A stretch of 64,000 nt of DNA, taken from NCBI RefSeq assembly GCF_020382885.2, contig NC_058504.1, positions 15,201,019 through 15,265,018 of the forward strand, read 5' to 3'. The notes below the pieces were generated by a model. It made no database searches. It saw only the letters and a list, made by a program, of their open reading frames with translations, and was not told where the DNA came from. Positions 15,829 through 27,800 of the stretch are shown in pieces (position 1 is the first letter of the stretch; the number at the start of each line of letters is the position of its first letter). A program made the translations under genes and the position numbers. The DNA is from Scatophagus argus. Its lineage: Eukaryota > Chordata > Actinopteri > Scatophagidae.

Positions 15829-18330
15829 ATGGCCACGCGCGTTCGACCGGTGAGTCGAAACGTTTTTAAACATGCAAATATGCTTTAACCTTTTATGATG
15901 CTGGTGCTATTTAATTGTTTGAAACGTGTTAATTATCGTGCAGAGTGGTAAACGGTGTGCGGTCATCGGGGGGTCTGGTTTCCTGGGCAGGCACTTGGTG
16001 GAGAAGTTGTTGGAGAGAGGCTACTCCGTTTCTGTGTTCGACATCCGTCAGAGCTACGAGCTGCCCGGTGTCACCTTCCACCAGGGAGATCTCTGCGACA
16101 AACAGGTGAGAGGAAAGAGAGAAAAGGGGGCGAGGGGGACTTGAAACTTGACTGTTGAGGGACTAAACTCAAACCAAAAGCAGTCAAATCTCAGTGTTAA
16201 AGTCTCGTTAATTTTCTGGAAAAATATAAAGTAAAGTCAGTCACAGTGACATGTTGGTCTTGAATGTTTAATGATTTAAAAAAAAAGAAAATTATAAAGG
16301 CCTGGAATGCCTGCAGCTGACTTACAGTTTGCCAGTAATCACTTGAGACTACAGCCTCAAACTTGGAGGAAATATCTGGCCTGGACCACTGACTCTTCTG
16401 ATGCAAGTGTCCAACAAGGTGTGAAGTGCCTGTCACGTTCTGCCTCAGGCTCTGCTGCCTGCTCTGAAGGACGTGTCCCTGGTCTTCCACTGCGCCTCCC
16501 CAGCCCCCGCCAGCGATGACCGTGAGCTGTTTGAGAGGGTCAATATTCAGGGCACACGCACTGTCATTCAGGCATGCATCGAGGCTGGAGTACAGGTGAG
16601 ATGGCTTTTCTCTTCTTTATACCCAAGGTTTACCATTGAAAGATGAAAGATGCCATTGAAGTGGTTTAACTTTTTCTTTTTTTTTTTAAATTTTGCCAGA
16701 AACTGGTCCTGACAAGCAGTGCCAGCGTGGTGTTTGAAGGGAGAGACATTAAGAACGGCAGAGAGGATCTACCCTACGCGAAGAGGCCCATCGATTATTA
16801 CACAGAAACCAAGATTGAGCAAGAAAAGGTGGGAAAGTGATATTTTCATTTTGAGTTGGTCCCACCAGCATTGGCCAGTAGTCGGCACTCTTGCCTCAAA
16901 ATGAGATTGACTGGTTTATTTCTTAGTGATATTTTTTTTGTGATTTTTAATGTATCAGTGATAGTTTGTGGAATTTCATATTTCGCATTTTATCTTAACT
17001 TTCATCAGCGTTTGTTTCAGTAGGCTGAGTTGAAAATTTTCTTCCGCCTTTGTGTTTTAGTTGGTCCTCAAGGCTTGTGACAAGGACAAGGGTTTCCTCA
17101 CTGTTGCCATCCGGCCTCATGGCATCTTTGGCCCTCGGGACCCACAGCTGGTTCCTATTCTGGTGGACACAGCTCGCAGGGGCAAGATGAAGTTCATTAT
17201 AGGGTGGGTTCAAAGGGCGTAATGATTGATGGATTGTGCTGATGACTAGAGGTAGATCGAACGGCTCTTTTTTCAGCAGTCATCACTGTGAAATAGTTAA
17301 ATATACAAATATACGTGACTTATTGAGGTTCATGTATAGGAAGGGAAGTCAGTGCATTTAATCAAAATAAGAACAACAATGAAAGGACTCATTTTTGCTT
17401 CCTAAATATAAACATTCAGCGTGATTAAACTGGTATGAGGTGAAATCTTACTCTTACTAACTTCTTTGACCAGAATACACTTTTAAAATCATCATAATAT
17501 TTGTATTTGTGTTCTTACACTGTAGTGGAAAATACAAGATTCTGAAATTTTTATTATCTCTATAACCTACTCACCCGCTCACTTTGTTGCAGAGTTGTGA
17601 CTCAGTGTAGAGACTGCTGTAGCACCAGTGTGCTGAATGATTAAGCGCTTTAATTCTTGTTTTTTTGTTTTTTTTTTTAATGCTTATTCACATGTTTCTT
17701 TATTCCATTCTCTGTCTCTGTTTTATCCAGGGATGGGACCAATCTGGTGGATTTTACCTTTGTGGAGAATGTAGTTCACGGCCACATCCTGGCTGCTGAG
17801 CGCCTGAGGCCGGACTCCCCCACATGTGGAAAAGTAAGTGAGAATAAAATCAAATGTAGAGCCAACCTTCTGGTATTCCTTCTTTAAAAAAAATCTGTCA
17901 ATTATGCGCCTTTGTTTTTAGAGTTTTGTCTTTGTGTATGCAAACTGAATTTCAGGTTAATATGTCTTAAATCTTCTATCTTCTGCTTCTCTTTCAGCCA
18001 TACCACATCACCAATGATGAGCCAGTTAGATTCTGGGACTTCATGTCTGAGGTGCTGGTGGGTCTGGGATATGCTGCCCCCCGTTACCACCTCCCCTACA
18101 CTCTTGTGTATGGACTGGCCCTGCTCCTCTGGCTGCTGGCCCTGATTCTGCGCCCTCTGGTGTCATTTAAACCCACATTTACACCAATGAGAGTTGCCCT
18201 GGCCGGAACCCACCACTACTACAGCTGTGAGCGTGCCAAGCACGACCTGGACTACAAACCGGTAGTCAGTCTGAAGGAGGGAATAGCACGCACAGTTCAG
18301 AGCTACCCTCATCTCAGACAAGGTGCATGA
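15829..18330 (+). CDS. nsdhl: sterol-4-alpha-carboxylate 3-dehydrogenase, decarboxylating
   Basis: ER and lipid-droplet enzyme of cholesterol synthesis that oxidatively decarboxylates the C4 carboxyl sterol intermediates using NAD(P)+. Exons: 15829-15849, 15944-16105, 16449-16595, 16700-16828, 17061-17203, 17731-17833, 17998-18330; 345 residues. The N-terminal Rossmann motif is [20 protein letters not shown] (about residues 13-32). The catalytic YxxxK is YTETK, followed by [18 protein letters not shown]-terminal hydrophobic membrane segment ([18 protein letters not shown]) is followed by [20 protein letters not shown]. The protein is about 28 residues shorter at the N-terminus than the human enzyme, where the human sequence is not conserved. 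It is divergent from cetn2 and next to znf185, as in human Xq28. Confidence 0.97.
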
Positions 18331-20451
18331 GCGTTGAGACACCCGTGGGCTCAGGTCAGGGATCAGGTCGCACTGACTGGACAATTCAAAATGAGGGAAC
18401 AGGTAGTTTATTCAGACCCCACAATGTGTCGCATTAACTTTGTGTGCCTTTTCAGTGTTAATGTACAATTTTCACCAGAGGATGGCAGTAGATGGTCATG
18501 TTTTTTCTCGACATGCTGCAGTCTGATATTACTAAGGTAACTGGTAAATATTAAATGCTCTTAAATATTAAGGGCTTTAAATAATATTATGTTGATCTGA
18601 CACTGTAAACTACAAAGATGCACAAATATTCTTGTTCCATTTTCATGTGTTTTTACTGTGTGCTGTGCTGTACACACATTGAGGTGCTGCTGTTTATCTA
18701 AAAAGGCCTTAAAATATTCCACTGAAAGGTGATTCTCCTGATGCTACGTGCATGAAAATAATTCAGTGATGTTAGGCAGGCCTTTGCACTTAAAATTGCT
18801 GCCTTACTCTGTTGTAAAAGTGTACATGCTTATATTAATGCTGAGACAGTTTTTGCTCTTAATGTCCCTCCTTTACATACTGACCATAAACAGTCCTAAT
18901 GTGACCCCAATGCAACAAATGGGGGACAAATCCGCAGTCTTAGTTATACACAGAAATGCATTTCAAACTTCAGCCAAAGCTAATATGAGACTTTAGGAGT
19001 GTGGGATCAACAAATCAATCAGCAGCCTCCAAACTTATTGTGTTTTCTGGTGCAATGTTCTCTTTGTGTGACTGGCAGAATAAAGAAGAAATTGAGCACT
19101 AAAGACAGTGAAACTTTAAAAGATATCTGCTTTATATGACTAAATCAGGCTGCTTAAAGGTCATAGTGGCCCCACAGAATGAGAATTAAAATTAGTTGCA
19201 TTAGGAAGGGAGGACTGGAGGAATGAATACAGCTATCAGTTATTATTTCACTGTACATATGGGCATGTGAGCATTGCTTGAAGACACATTACACTAAGTG
19301 CTCTCATTCTTTGAGATGCTCAGTAGTAATTCACACACATTTTTCAAACACACTTAGTGCTGTCACTCTGCCACTGGAATATCTTTGGTATTTGATATCA
19401 TGTGTTTCTCAGAGTCAGGCATTCTGCTATAGTGCTATTCAAGGGCGGTGATGGAATACAATAATGGGATCGGTCACTAAAATGCATCATGAGCTACATT
19501 CCTGCTAATGAAAGGCTTATAAAAAGTTATAAAACTACCAAACCTACAGAAACCACAGTTCCTCGCTATCATTGTTTACATTATACATGTATTAATTAGC
19601 TGTTAATTCGATTACTTAGATGTTTTCCTAATTGACGTAAAGAATTTTTGTCATTCCATGTCTTGGTGTGGTGAAGACAATGTGGGAGTTAAGTTCAGAT
19701 ACTTTGCATTCTCATTTTATTTCTGCGTCAGCACCCTAATGATTCACTGCTGGAGTCAGCGCCATTGAGCAAGGCTGTCCAACTGGTTTCTTGTTTAAGA
19801 GGAAGAGACAGAGATATCAAGTAGATAATAGACTTGAACGTTTACACTTTCCAGGGTGCTCACTGGAGTGAAACTCTCACACTTGCTAATTTCCCTTTCC
19901 TCCCTCCCTCTCACTCTCTCACATGTTGTGAAATCTAGTTATACCCTTCTGTGATTTGCAAAGGTTTTGTAAATGAATGCACAACAAGTGTGACATGGGT
20001 TGTTGTATAGAAACAGAGGTTGGCTGTGCTCCATGTGGTGTTTTCAAAGATTGTATATTGTGGCCAGTTGTTCAGACTGAAGAAATTGTTGGAACAATTG
20101 CTGGAGCACAGGTTTATCATTTCTTTTGTCTTTCACCGTTTCAAACATGGACACAACATTGAGCAAACCCTTAGGTTAAACTGATTGATAAATGACTTTA
20201 AGCAGACTATGGAACAAATCTGACCCTTAGAGTTTTGTTTGCGTAAAAACATGTGAAGCTACTCAAACCTTTTATTTCAAATATAAAATTATAATTGAGT
20301 ACATTCTATTTTTATGTCAAGATCAGCTTTTGCATTGTTTCTGTTGATGTGTGGACCACTGTGCCAGTTTGTTACTTCAGATCAGCTGTGTGTTTTGTTG
20401 TTCTTGATCTCATTTTAATGATGTCTGTGCTTCCTGGGTTTTCCTACCCAG
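18331..20451 (+). other. nsdhl 3'UTR and intergenic sequence
   Basis: AATAAA at 19079-19084 is the likely nsdhl poly(A) signal. Beyond it the sequence is AT-rich noncoding DNA without recognisable genes or repeats up to the first candidate znf185 exon. Confidence 0.5.
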
Positions 20452-20593
20452 TGAGCATGAGAGCAGCGTTCCCACAGGAGATACTGCTGCGAGCTGCTTC
20501 ATTTGTGAATGCTGTGCTGTGCAAGCTTGTTGCCGCCCTCTTCCCTTTGCCTCGCTCGTTCTCAGAATTGATTGTCAACCGCCTGTACAACAG
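20452..20593 (+). other. possible noncoding first exon of znf185
   Basis: The segment lies between an acceptor-like tract ending cctacccag and a good donor (aacag|gtatgtg). It is open, but its phase does not fit the next coding exon and it resembles no known protein. It could be a 5'UTR exon of znf185 or simply fortuitous. Confidence 0.25.
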
Positions 20594-20664
20594 GTATGTG
20601 CTTGCTTGATTCCCATGAACAAAGCACAGATGTAGTAAACAAAAATTAGTTCTTAGCAACCTCC

Positions 20665-20668
<4 letters not shown>

Positions 20669-20697
<29 letters not shown>
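20669..20697. repeat. (CA)n microsatellite
   Basis: About fourteen uninterrupted CA units, followed by a short interrupted tail, in the 5' flank of znf185. No other recognisable element is present from here to the start-codon exon. Confidence 0.85.
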
Positions 20698-20698
<1 letters not shown>

Positions 20699-21845
20699 AC
20701 ACACTAAAGACAAATGCACTGCTCCACCCCACGTCTACCTCCCATGACTGGCTGGGCTTGTTGGCACTCACGCCCGTACCTGTTCTCTAGCACAGCGACC
20801 GAGACACCTGTCAAACAGAAAGACTTCCCCTCTGCTTGCAGCAGCCACACTCAGAGGGACATTTTTGGCTGAGCTGGGTGGACGTTGTTCTGGTGGATAT
20901 AGTGAAAGCAGGTAGGTTCTCTGGCTGGCAGGTGTGTTATTTACACAGTTGTTTAGCAAATTACCTGGATAGATTGTGTATTTAGGGCTTCAGTAATCAG
21001 TAGCTTTAAGAAGAGGGATTGTAAAAGTAATCAATCATGCTCCAAAAATAGCTAAAAGTGCTAAATGGTTATTGTCAGTGTTGGTCCTTTCACTTGTCTG
21101 GGTGTTTCCCTGTCACGATTGCTTGTGCATCGTGCTTCTTGCCCGCCCAAAATGCTATTCCTCTTCATCAATCATTTATCTTGTTTGGACTGAAGTGTTA
21201 AACCCTGGATAAATATGCTTTCTGAGCCCTTGGTGTATTTGTTCTGTCACCAATATTGAGGACAATGTCCTCATGAGATACTGTGGTGTCGTGCTGTAGA
21301 GGAAGTTGAAGTTTCACAGCTCCAGGAGTTCTACAACTTATATTTGCATTCTGAATTTGACAGGACTCCATCAGTTTGCATAAGCTGTGGTGTGTGCCTA
21401 CTTTCAGATAAGGGAACACTCGCCAGTTTTTCATTCGCATTTTCCCTTTGTGTTTCAGCTCACTGGGGAAATGGGTTTGTCTCTGGGCAGTTGGTTTTTG
21501 ACCAAGAATAACTGTCACATAAATCTTTCAATGCTTGAATATTTTGTACTCAGACTCAAAGGATTAAATAGTATGTGTGTTTCCATTCATATTAATGCAA
21601 CAGCAGTATTTTTCTTTTTCTTTGGAAAGTGGTAGGACAGGATCATCCACATGTCTAAAGGATGACACTGAGGAATTCTTTACAGAGCACATGTTTCTCA
21701 TAGTGTGGGAACAACCATTTTGGAAACAACTGTGCCATAAAAAAAAATCTGCAAATGGCTTTTAACACATTCCCTGTCTTGGTGTGGTCCCAATATATTT
21801 TTCAGGTGGCTTTAAAGGAAACAAAGAGGAACCTCCAAAATAAAC

Positions 21846-24800
21846 ATGTCAACAGGTGAGCACTGACTGATCTGTTCTGACTGTGAGATGACGTGTTTCC
21901 TCCAGCAAGTGCAGAGGGCGTGTCCCTGTGCCAGTCTAATGACTGGAAATTCTGAACTTCTGTCATTGCCCCGATTTAACGCAAAATACAAGTGGCTGAT
22001 TATGCGGCCCAAATGGGACTGAATGTCACGCATGCCATCGAGCAGATGCTGATTAAGATGTCATTATGATGCAGCCCTACAGTGTATCTCAGATGGTGTG
22101 TGGGTATGTGACATGCATGTGTTTGTATCTCAGAGGGGGACAAAGCAGCTGTGTTTCGTACCACCAAAGTGCGCACTAAGATCAAGGGAGACAGCAGCTG
22201 GTTGCAGCGCCACAGTGAACCTCAGGCGGCGACCAAAGAAGAAAAACCATGGTAAGCCACATGTGGAAATATGCTCCTGTCCGTATTATATATCCATATA
22301 TTATATCGCTCACTTGAATGGTCAGAAAACAAGTTTCCTTGCATCCCTGCAGGATAGCAGAGGTAAGGGCCTACCGTGTGAACGGAGCCCCTGTGGACAC
22401 CAGTCCAGTGACATCACCGACAAAATCCACGTCGCTACCCAATAAGTCTGACAGTGAAAGGTAAACACAGGTTCCTAATTTTGTAGAGTTATCTACTGAG
22501 CACTTGGAAAACACAGCTGTGCTGATAACGAGTCTCTGTTTTGAGTTTAGAGCTCCAACATCAGGATACCTGATCAGGTAAGGCCCGCCCTTACGCGTGC
22601 ACATGCAGTATATCATTTGAAAGTGACTCAAAAGCAGAAGTGGGGATATCTGAGCACTGAACAATGGCTATTGTGTGGTTACATTGAAGAAAAAAATATT
22701 TACTCATATTTTTGTTTTTTTTTCTTTCAGAGGCGTTTTCACTAAACTAGACGATTCTGCTTCATCCTCAACTTCTAACGGCTTTAGGTAAGAGTTTCTC
22801 TTAGTTCCCTGAGAGGAACTAAGAGTTTGACTAGAAATGCACTTTCTCCTCTCTAGTTACTGCTAATAATCTGTATTGTTTGTTTGTTTGTTTTTATAGT
22901 GGAACAACACAATTAATCAAAAAACCTTCGGAGAGCTATAAGAAAATGTGAGCTCGCACAAATCACATACCCAGTTAACAGCTGCCAGCTAAGTGAGAGT
23001 GTATTTTCATGCTGTGTATGTGTGTGTTTCTGTTCCTCAGAGCCCCCTACACTCTGAGGTCCACTTCAGATAACCAGGAGGATGAGCTTAGCAAAGAGGA
23101 GCAGGAGAAACGGTGAGACTCTCCTCACACAAACACCATCCAATTTGAAGTCACACGCTCAGATCAGAGCGTTGCACTGACATCATAATGATTCATTTCG
23201 CAGGACGGAGGCAGCCAGCAGTGTTCTGAAGAAATCTGCAGTCAGGCAACGGTCTTATGTGCTTTCTGCTGCGAAGAAATTCGAGTATGTATCTTAAATC
23301 TGTGGTAATGCTAATCTGGACACTCAGCATGGTTCTGGAATTCTTTATTCATCATAGAAATGAGAAAATTTACTACACACTGAGAAAATCATTCACATGT
23401 GATTACAAATGTTGAGCATTTATGGAGGCAGTTATGAAAGCTGTGTTTTGAAAAACCTCAGGTCTAAAGAAGAAGCACCTGACACCTCGTTGGACCAAAG
23501 CAGTTTATCATTTGTGGCTAAAAGGTAAATGCCCCCTTTCCTATCTCTGAAAGAAGAAGAAGAAGAAAAAAAAAAAAGCCCTTTGAGTTAATGTATGTGA
23601 TCAAATGTCGCTTTGCTATTTGTGTGTGCACGTGCACTTGGCTACAAATATGCAGGGTGGAAATTACTGATGATGATGAGAATGCTGAGAATCCAGCACC
23701 TACCAGCACTCCACCGCCATCTCCGGTTGTCCCCGTCGCATCTGTTGTCTCTGCACCTGAGCCCAAACCACAGAATATGTGAGTCTTGTGCCGTGTTTTG
23801 ACTTTGAGTGCGACAAGTGAGTCTTGTTCTTCCATTTCATTCACTGTCTTTGTGGTTTACAGAGTCGACAACAGCGTTAAGACAGCTGTTAATGTCACCG
23901 TTAATGAATCTGTGGAGGAGGAGGAGGAGGAGGAGGAGGAGGAGGAGAAGCCGAAGCCTTCTCCGGAGCCTATGAGAGAAGAACCCTCTCCAGTGTCCAC
24001 TACAGAAACAGACCCATTTGAACACATGAAACCAGGGTGCACTAAGGTGGCCACTCCTCTCCCTGAACTCATCCCTGAGTGTGTTCTAGCAGTCTGCACA
24101 GTGCCAGAACCTGAGGACTCAGATGTTTCTGGGAAAGTTGACGCACCTCTGATCGAACTCGCCCCAGCGTTGCCAACCCCATTATCACCTACTACAGTAT
24201 CCCCTGCTCCAGATTCAACCGTCCCAGAATCACCTGCACCAGTGTCTGCTGAAACCGAGATCACAGTGAAGACTGAGCCAGAACCAGAACCAGAACTGTA
24301 TCCAAAGCCAAGGTAAGATTTTGGCCAGCTAATATGAGTGCTGGCACAGTTTAAGCAGCACAGTATCAGTAACTATGTACGTTTACTCAGGCAGCATATT
24401 TAAATGCAGGTTCGAGCTGCTTCTACTTCACTACAATCCAGGGAAAATAGAGTTTGTTTCCCCCACTGTATCTGTTTCACAGCCTCTGTTACTAGTAAGT
24501 AAGATATTACTCACAAAAAAGGTCAGCTATATAAAACATTGAGCATTGTTATAGATGAAACTGCAAAACATTTTAGAAGTAGCTGAAATTTTCTCTACCT
24601 CGACCAGCGACAACGATAAAATGCTATGCAATGCACACAGTGATGCATAAGTGAACACTCGGTTTAGTTTAATATATAGAAATGTAACACTAACAGGGGG
24701 CACGCAAACTATATTTTTCTTCAGTAAAATCTGAATACAGGACTTGTAATTTATTCTGTATGCAGACGTTGATACTTTTATTTCAGTTAAGGATATGAAA

Positions 24801-27800
24801 ATTTCCACTGCATAGTGTAACATATTAATGAGTTTCAAAGCTTTAAATGCGCTTTCAAGTGGTTTTCTTTGTGTATTTCTGTGGTGTGTTTGCTCTCATT
24901 TCTTTCACGTGTGATTGAAAGCTTCCCTGGAATGCCCTGTGGTTATTCTTCACCTGTTTTAACAGCTCCAGTGTTGACACGCTCACCGCCTTGTCAGATA
25001 CTCTCATTTCTTTCGACACAAGTTCAACCAGGTACTGCAAAAAGAGAAAGATGAAAGCAGCAGAGATCAATATTTTCCAAAAATATTGGGAAATCCAACC
25101 TCAGCAGCACGTCATCTGATAATTAGAGTTTATTTCCTCTCCAGCTTTAAGGATGATGAGCCAGCGCTGCCAGAGGAAGAGGAAGGCTCAGCGGACAGCT
25201 GCACCACAGAGAATGGGTATAAAACCAACAACTTCCTCATTCATGTCGTAGCAGGTTTGGTAGGAGAACAGATAATGCCCAACTGCCACTGTGTTCACTT
25301 CAGACTAATCAAAATAAAACAAAATAACAAAATAACCCACATCTCAATTTCAGGTGCCTAAAACCCCCCCACACAAGACTGTGTCCCAGATTAGTCTTGA
25401 TTAAATGTGGTAAATTGTAATGCAGAGATAAGTGTGTATGTGCCAAAGCAGGTGCACTGATGTATATTTTTTCTCTTACTGTCTGCAGTGTTGAAGAGGA
25501 GCCAGTTCCGGTGACAGACGATCTCCTGGCTCTCAGTGATGGGTTTGTCAAAAACACATTCTTAATTTTTGTGCAAATTATCTTCATTGTAGATCATTTC
25601 CGAATATCACCCACAAGGTGGCACTGTTGGACTTCTAATTATCTCCCTACTCCTCTACCTCAAATGGCCTGTTCTTGCTCTGAAATCTCAAGTGAATCCT
25701 AAATCCCCCTTTGTTCATCACCTTCTCCACTTCCTCTTCCTCCCTTCCTTCTGCCTCCGCAGTCCAGAGACGTCAGCAGAGCCTGTTCCCCCCAGTCCAG
25801 GACGCTGGAGCCAGGATCTGCTTAGTGGTCTAGACAGGTATGGGAACAGCTCTTTTCCACCCAAGCCCCAAATGCAGAGTTATGCGAAGAATTATCCTTT
25901 CATCAGTAGAAAATCAATAGCTCCCTTGTCAGTAGCAAGCAAGAGGCATTACCTTAACTTACCTTGCTCGAGTTGAGCGCACAGTTTTAAACTCTGTTCT
26001 GCGTTTGTCTTTTTATTTTTGTGATGTCTGTAGTGAGTCAGACCCAGCAAAGACCAGTGGCACCCTGGATCTCTTGGCTAATGATGTCATCCCAACCAAC
26101 ACAGAGGAGGGCAGGTGAGAAGGAGACAGACCTGATGGCCTCTGCTCCCCATCCCATCTCCTTATGTGCCACAGATGCAGATTTTTAATAAATTCCATTT
26201 GCATCAAATTTGATCCATAAATCAGGATTCCTCTACAGGACTCCCCCCCGCCGCCTTGCGTCAGATAGGAACAAAGTTGCACATTCCTAAAGCAACTGAG
26301 AAATACTTTGAAACAGAAAGCCGTGTCTTATCTGCAGCGCTACTGGAAATAGAAAAGAATGTTCTGTGCTGATTAGTATTGGGACTTTTGTTTTGTCTCT
26401 CTCAGCCTCAGCATGCAGCAAGAGGAGGAGAAACAGACAGATGAGACGTCCAAAGAAATGCACAGGTAGAGGAAGATGACAGGCTGCTCTTAAACAATTA
26501 TCTGTCTATGCACAGATGCTCCTGCTCAGAAATGCATTCTATTCAGATATGCCATGTAAGGATTTCTACTAACTCTGTCTGCAACCGTGCTGTGTCTCTC
26601 TGCCCGCCAGCTCCACAGAGACAGTCACTACATACACCAATACTGTGATCAGTACTGACAAAAGGTATGAGAACACAGAGAGAGAGAGGGAGAGAAAGTC
26701 AGTGCTGTACTATATTGAGATGGTTTTCATGCTTGTTAAATTGTTCAGGGGGTTTCAAGCTTTTCAAAAGCGCTGGCATTGTAAATAGTGTATGAGAAAA
26801 ACCACACTAACCTTTACTTGCCTTCTTTTCTCTTCCCATCATGCAATTCATCTGCACCGTGCTCCTTGCTTTCCCTGCTGTCTGGCGTGCAGCGAGGAGG
26901 ACAATGCAGATCCCAGGAGCTCACGTGTGACAACCACAGTGACTGAATCAAGGTATACATCTTAGTGCTTTAAGATGTATGTGCAGATGTGTATACAGCT
27001 GTGTTTAAAATATAGTTTACTCTGCTGACAACAGGTGAATGAGGATATTGTTTGCTTAAAAAATGGGATTCATTTGATCATTAGATTCTCATTTCATTTC
27101 GGTAGTCAAATTAAATGTAATGCGACTGATGAAAATGTTTTTTTAGGAAAGATTTAATTGTTGGGAAAGTATCGGAAAACAGATTTAACAGCATTAATGA
27201 TCTGTTTAGTTTTAGTAATTGGTATCGACTGGAATCGGGGTTCGTTTTAGGTGAAGAAAACATGAGATAGACTGATCTTGCAATTCAGCAGCACAACAGT
27301 CTTTCCATTTGTCAAACACATCAGATTGTGATTTTGATTGAGTTTGGCCCTGGGTTCCTTTGTGTTTCTGTTTACCATTCAAACTGCATTAAATCTTTCC
27401 ATTATGAGTCAATGTGATCAGAATTCCTCCGACACAAGATGGGCCATGCTGACAATTGAGAGTGAAATCAGTGTGAAATTGTTTTTCAGCTCGACTGATC
27501 CGTTTGATCCATATCCGATAGGGACCACATCCCCTAACAGGTAATCATATTGGTTTGGAGCTGGGACTGTTTTCCAGCCAGCCAGATAGCATCTCGGCAT
27601 GCATAATGCAGCAGTTTCTGATTATGAGCCATCTTTCTTTATTGCAGCTCCTCTGACCTGCTCCTGCCCATCTCAGATATTTCCATCAACAGGTATGGAG
27701 ATGATAATTCAATTTTTTCCCTTTTTCCTATGTTGTAACCAGTAGCTGTAGCCCTGATACTACCATGATCATAATTACTACAACTGCTTCAATTTGTTGA

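Noticed and set aside
20295-20609. 104-codon plus-strand frame upstream of znf185
   Set aside because: Only its end part has splice-like borders, its phase does not fit znf185 coding, and the translation resembles nothing known; kept only as a weak leader-exon candidate.
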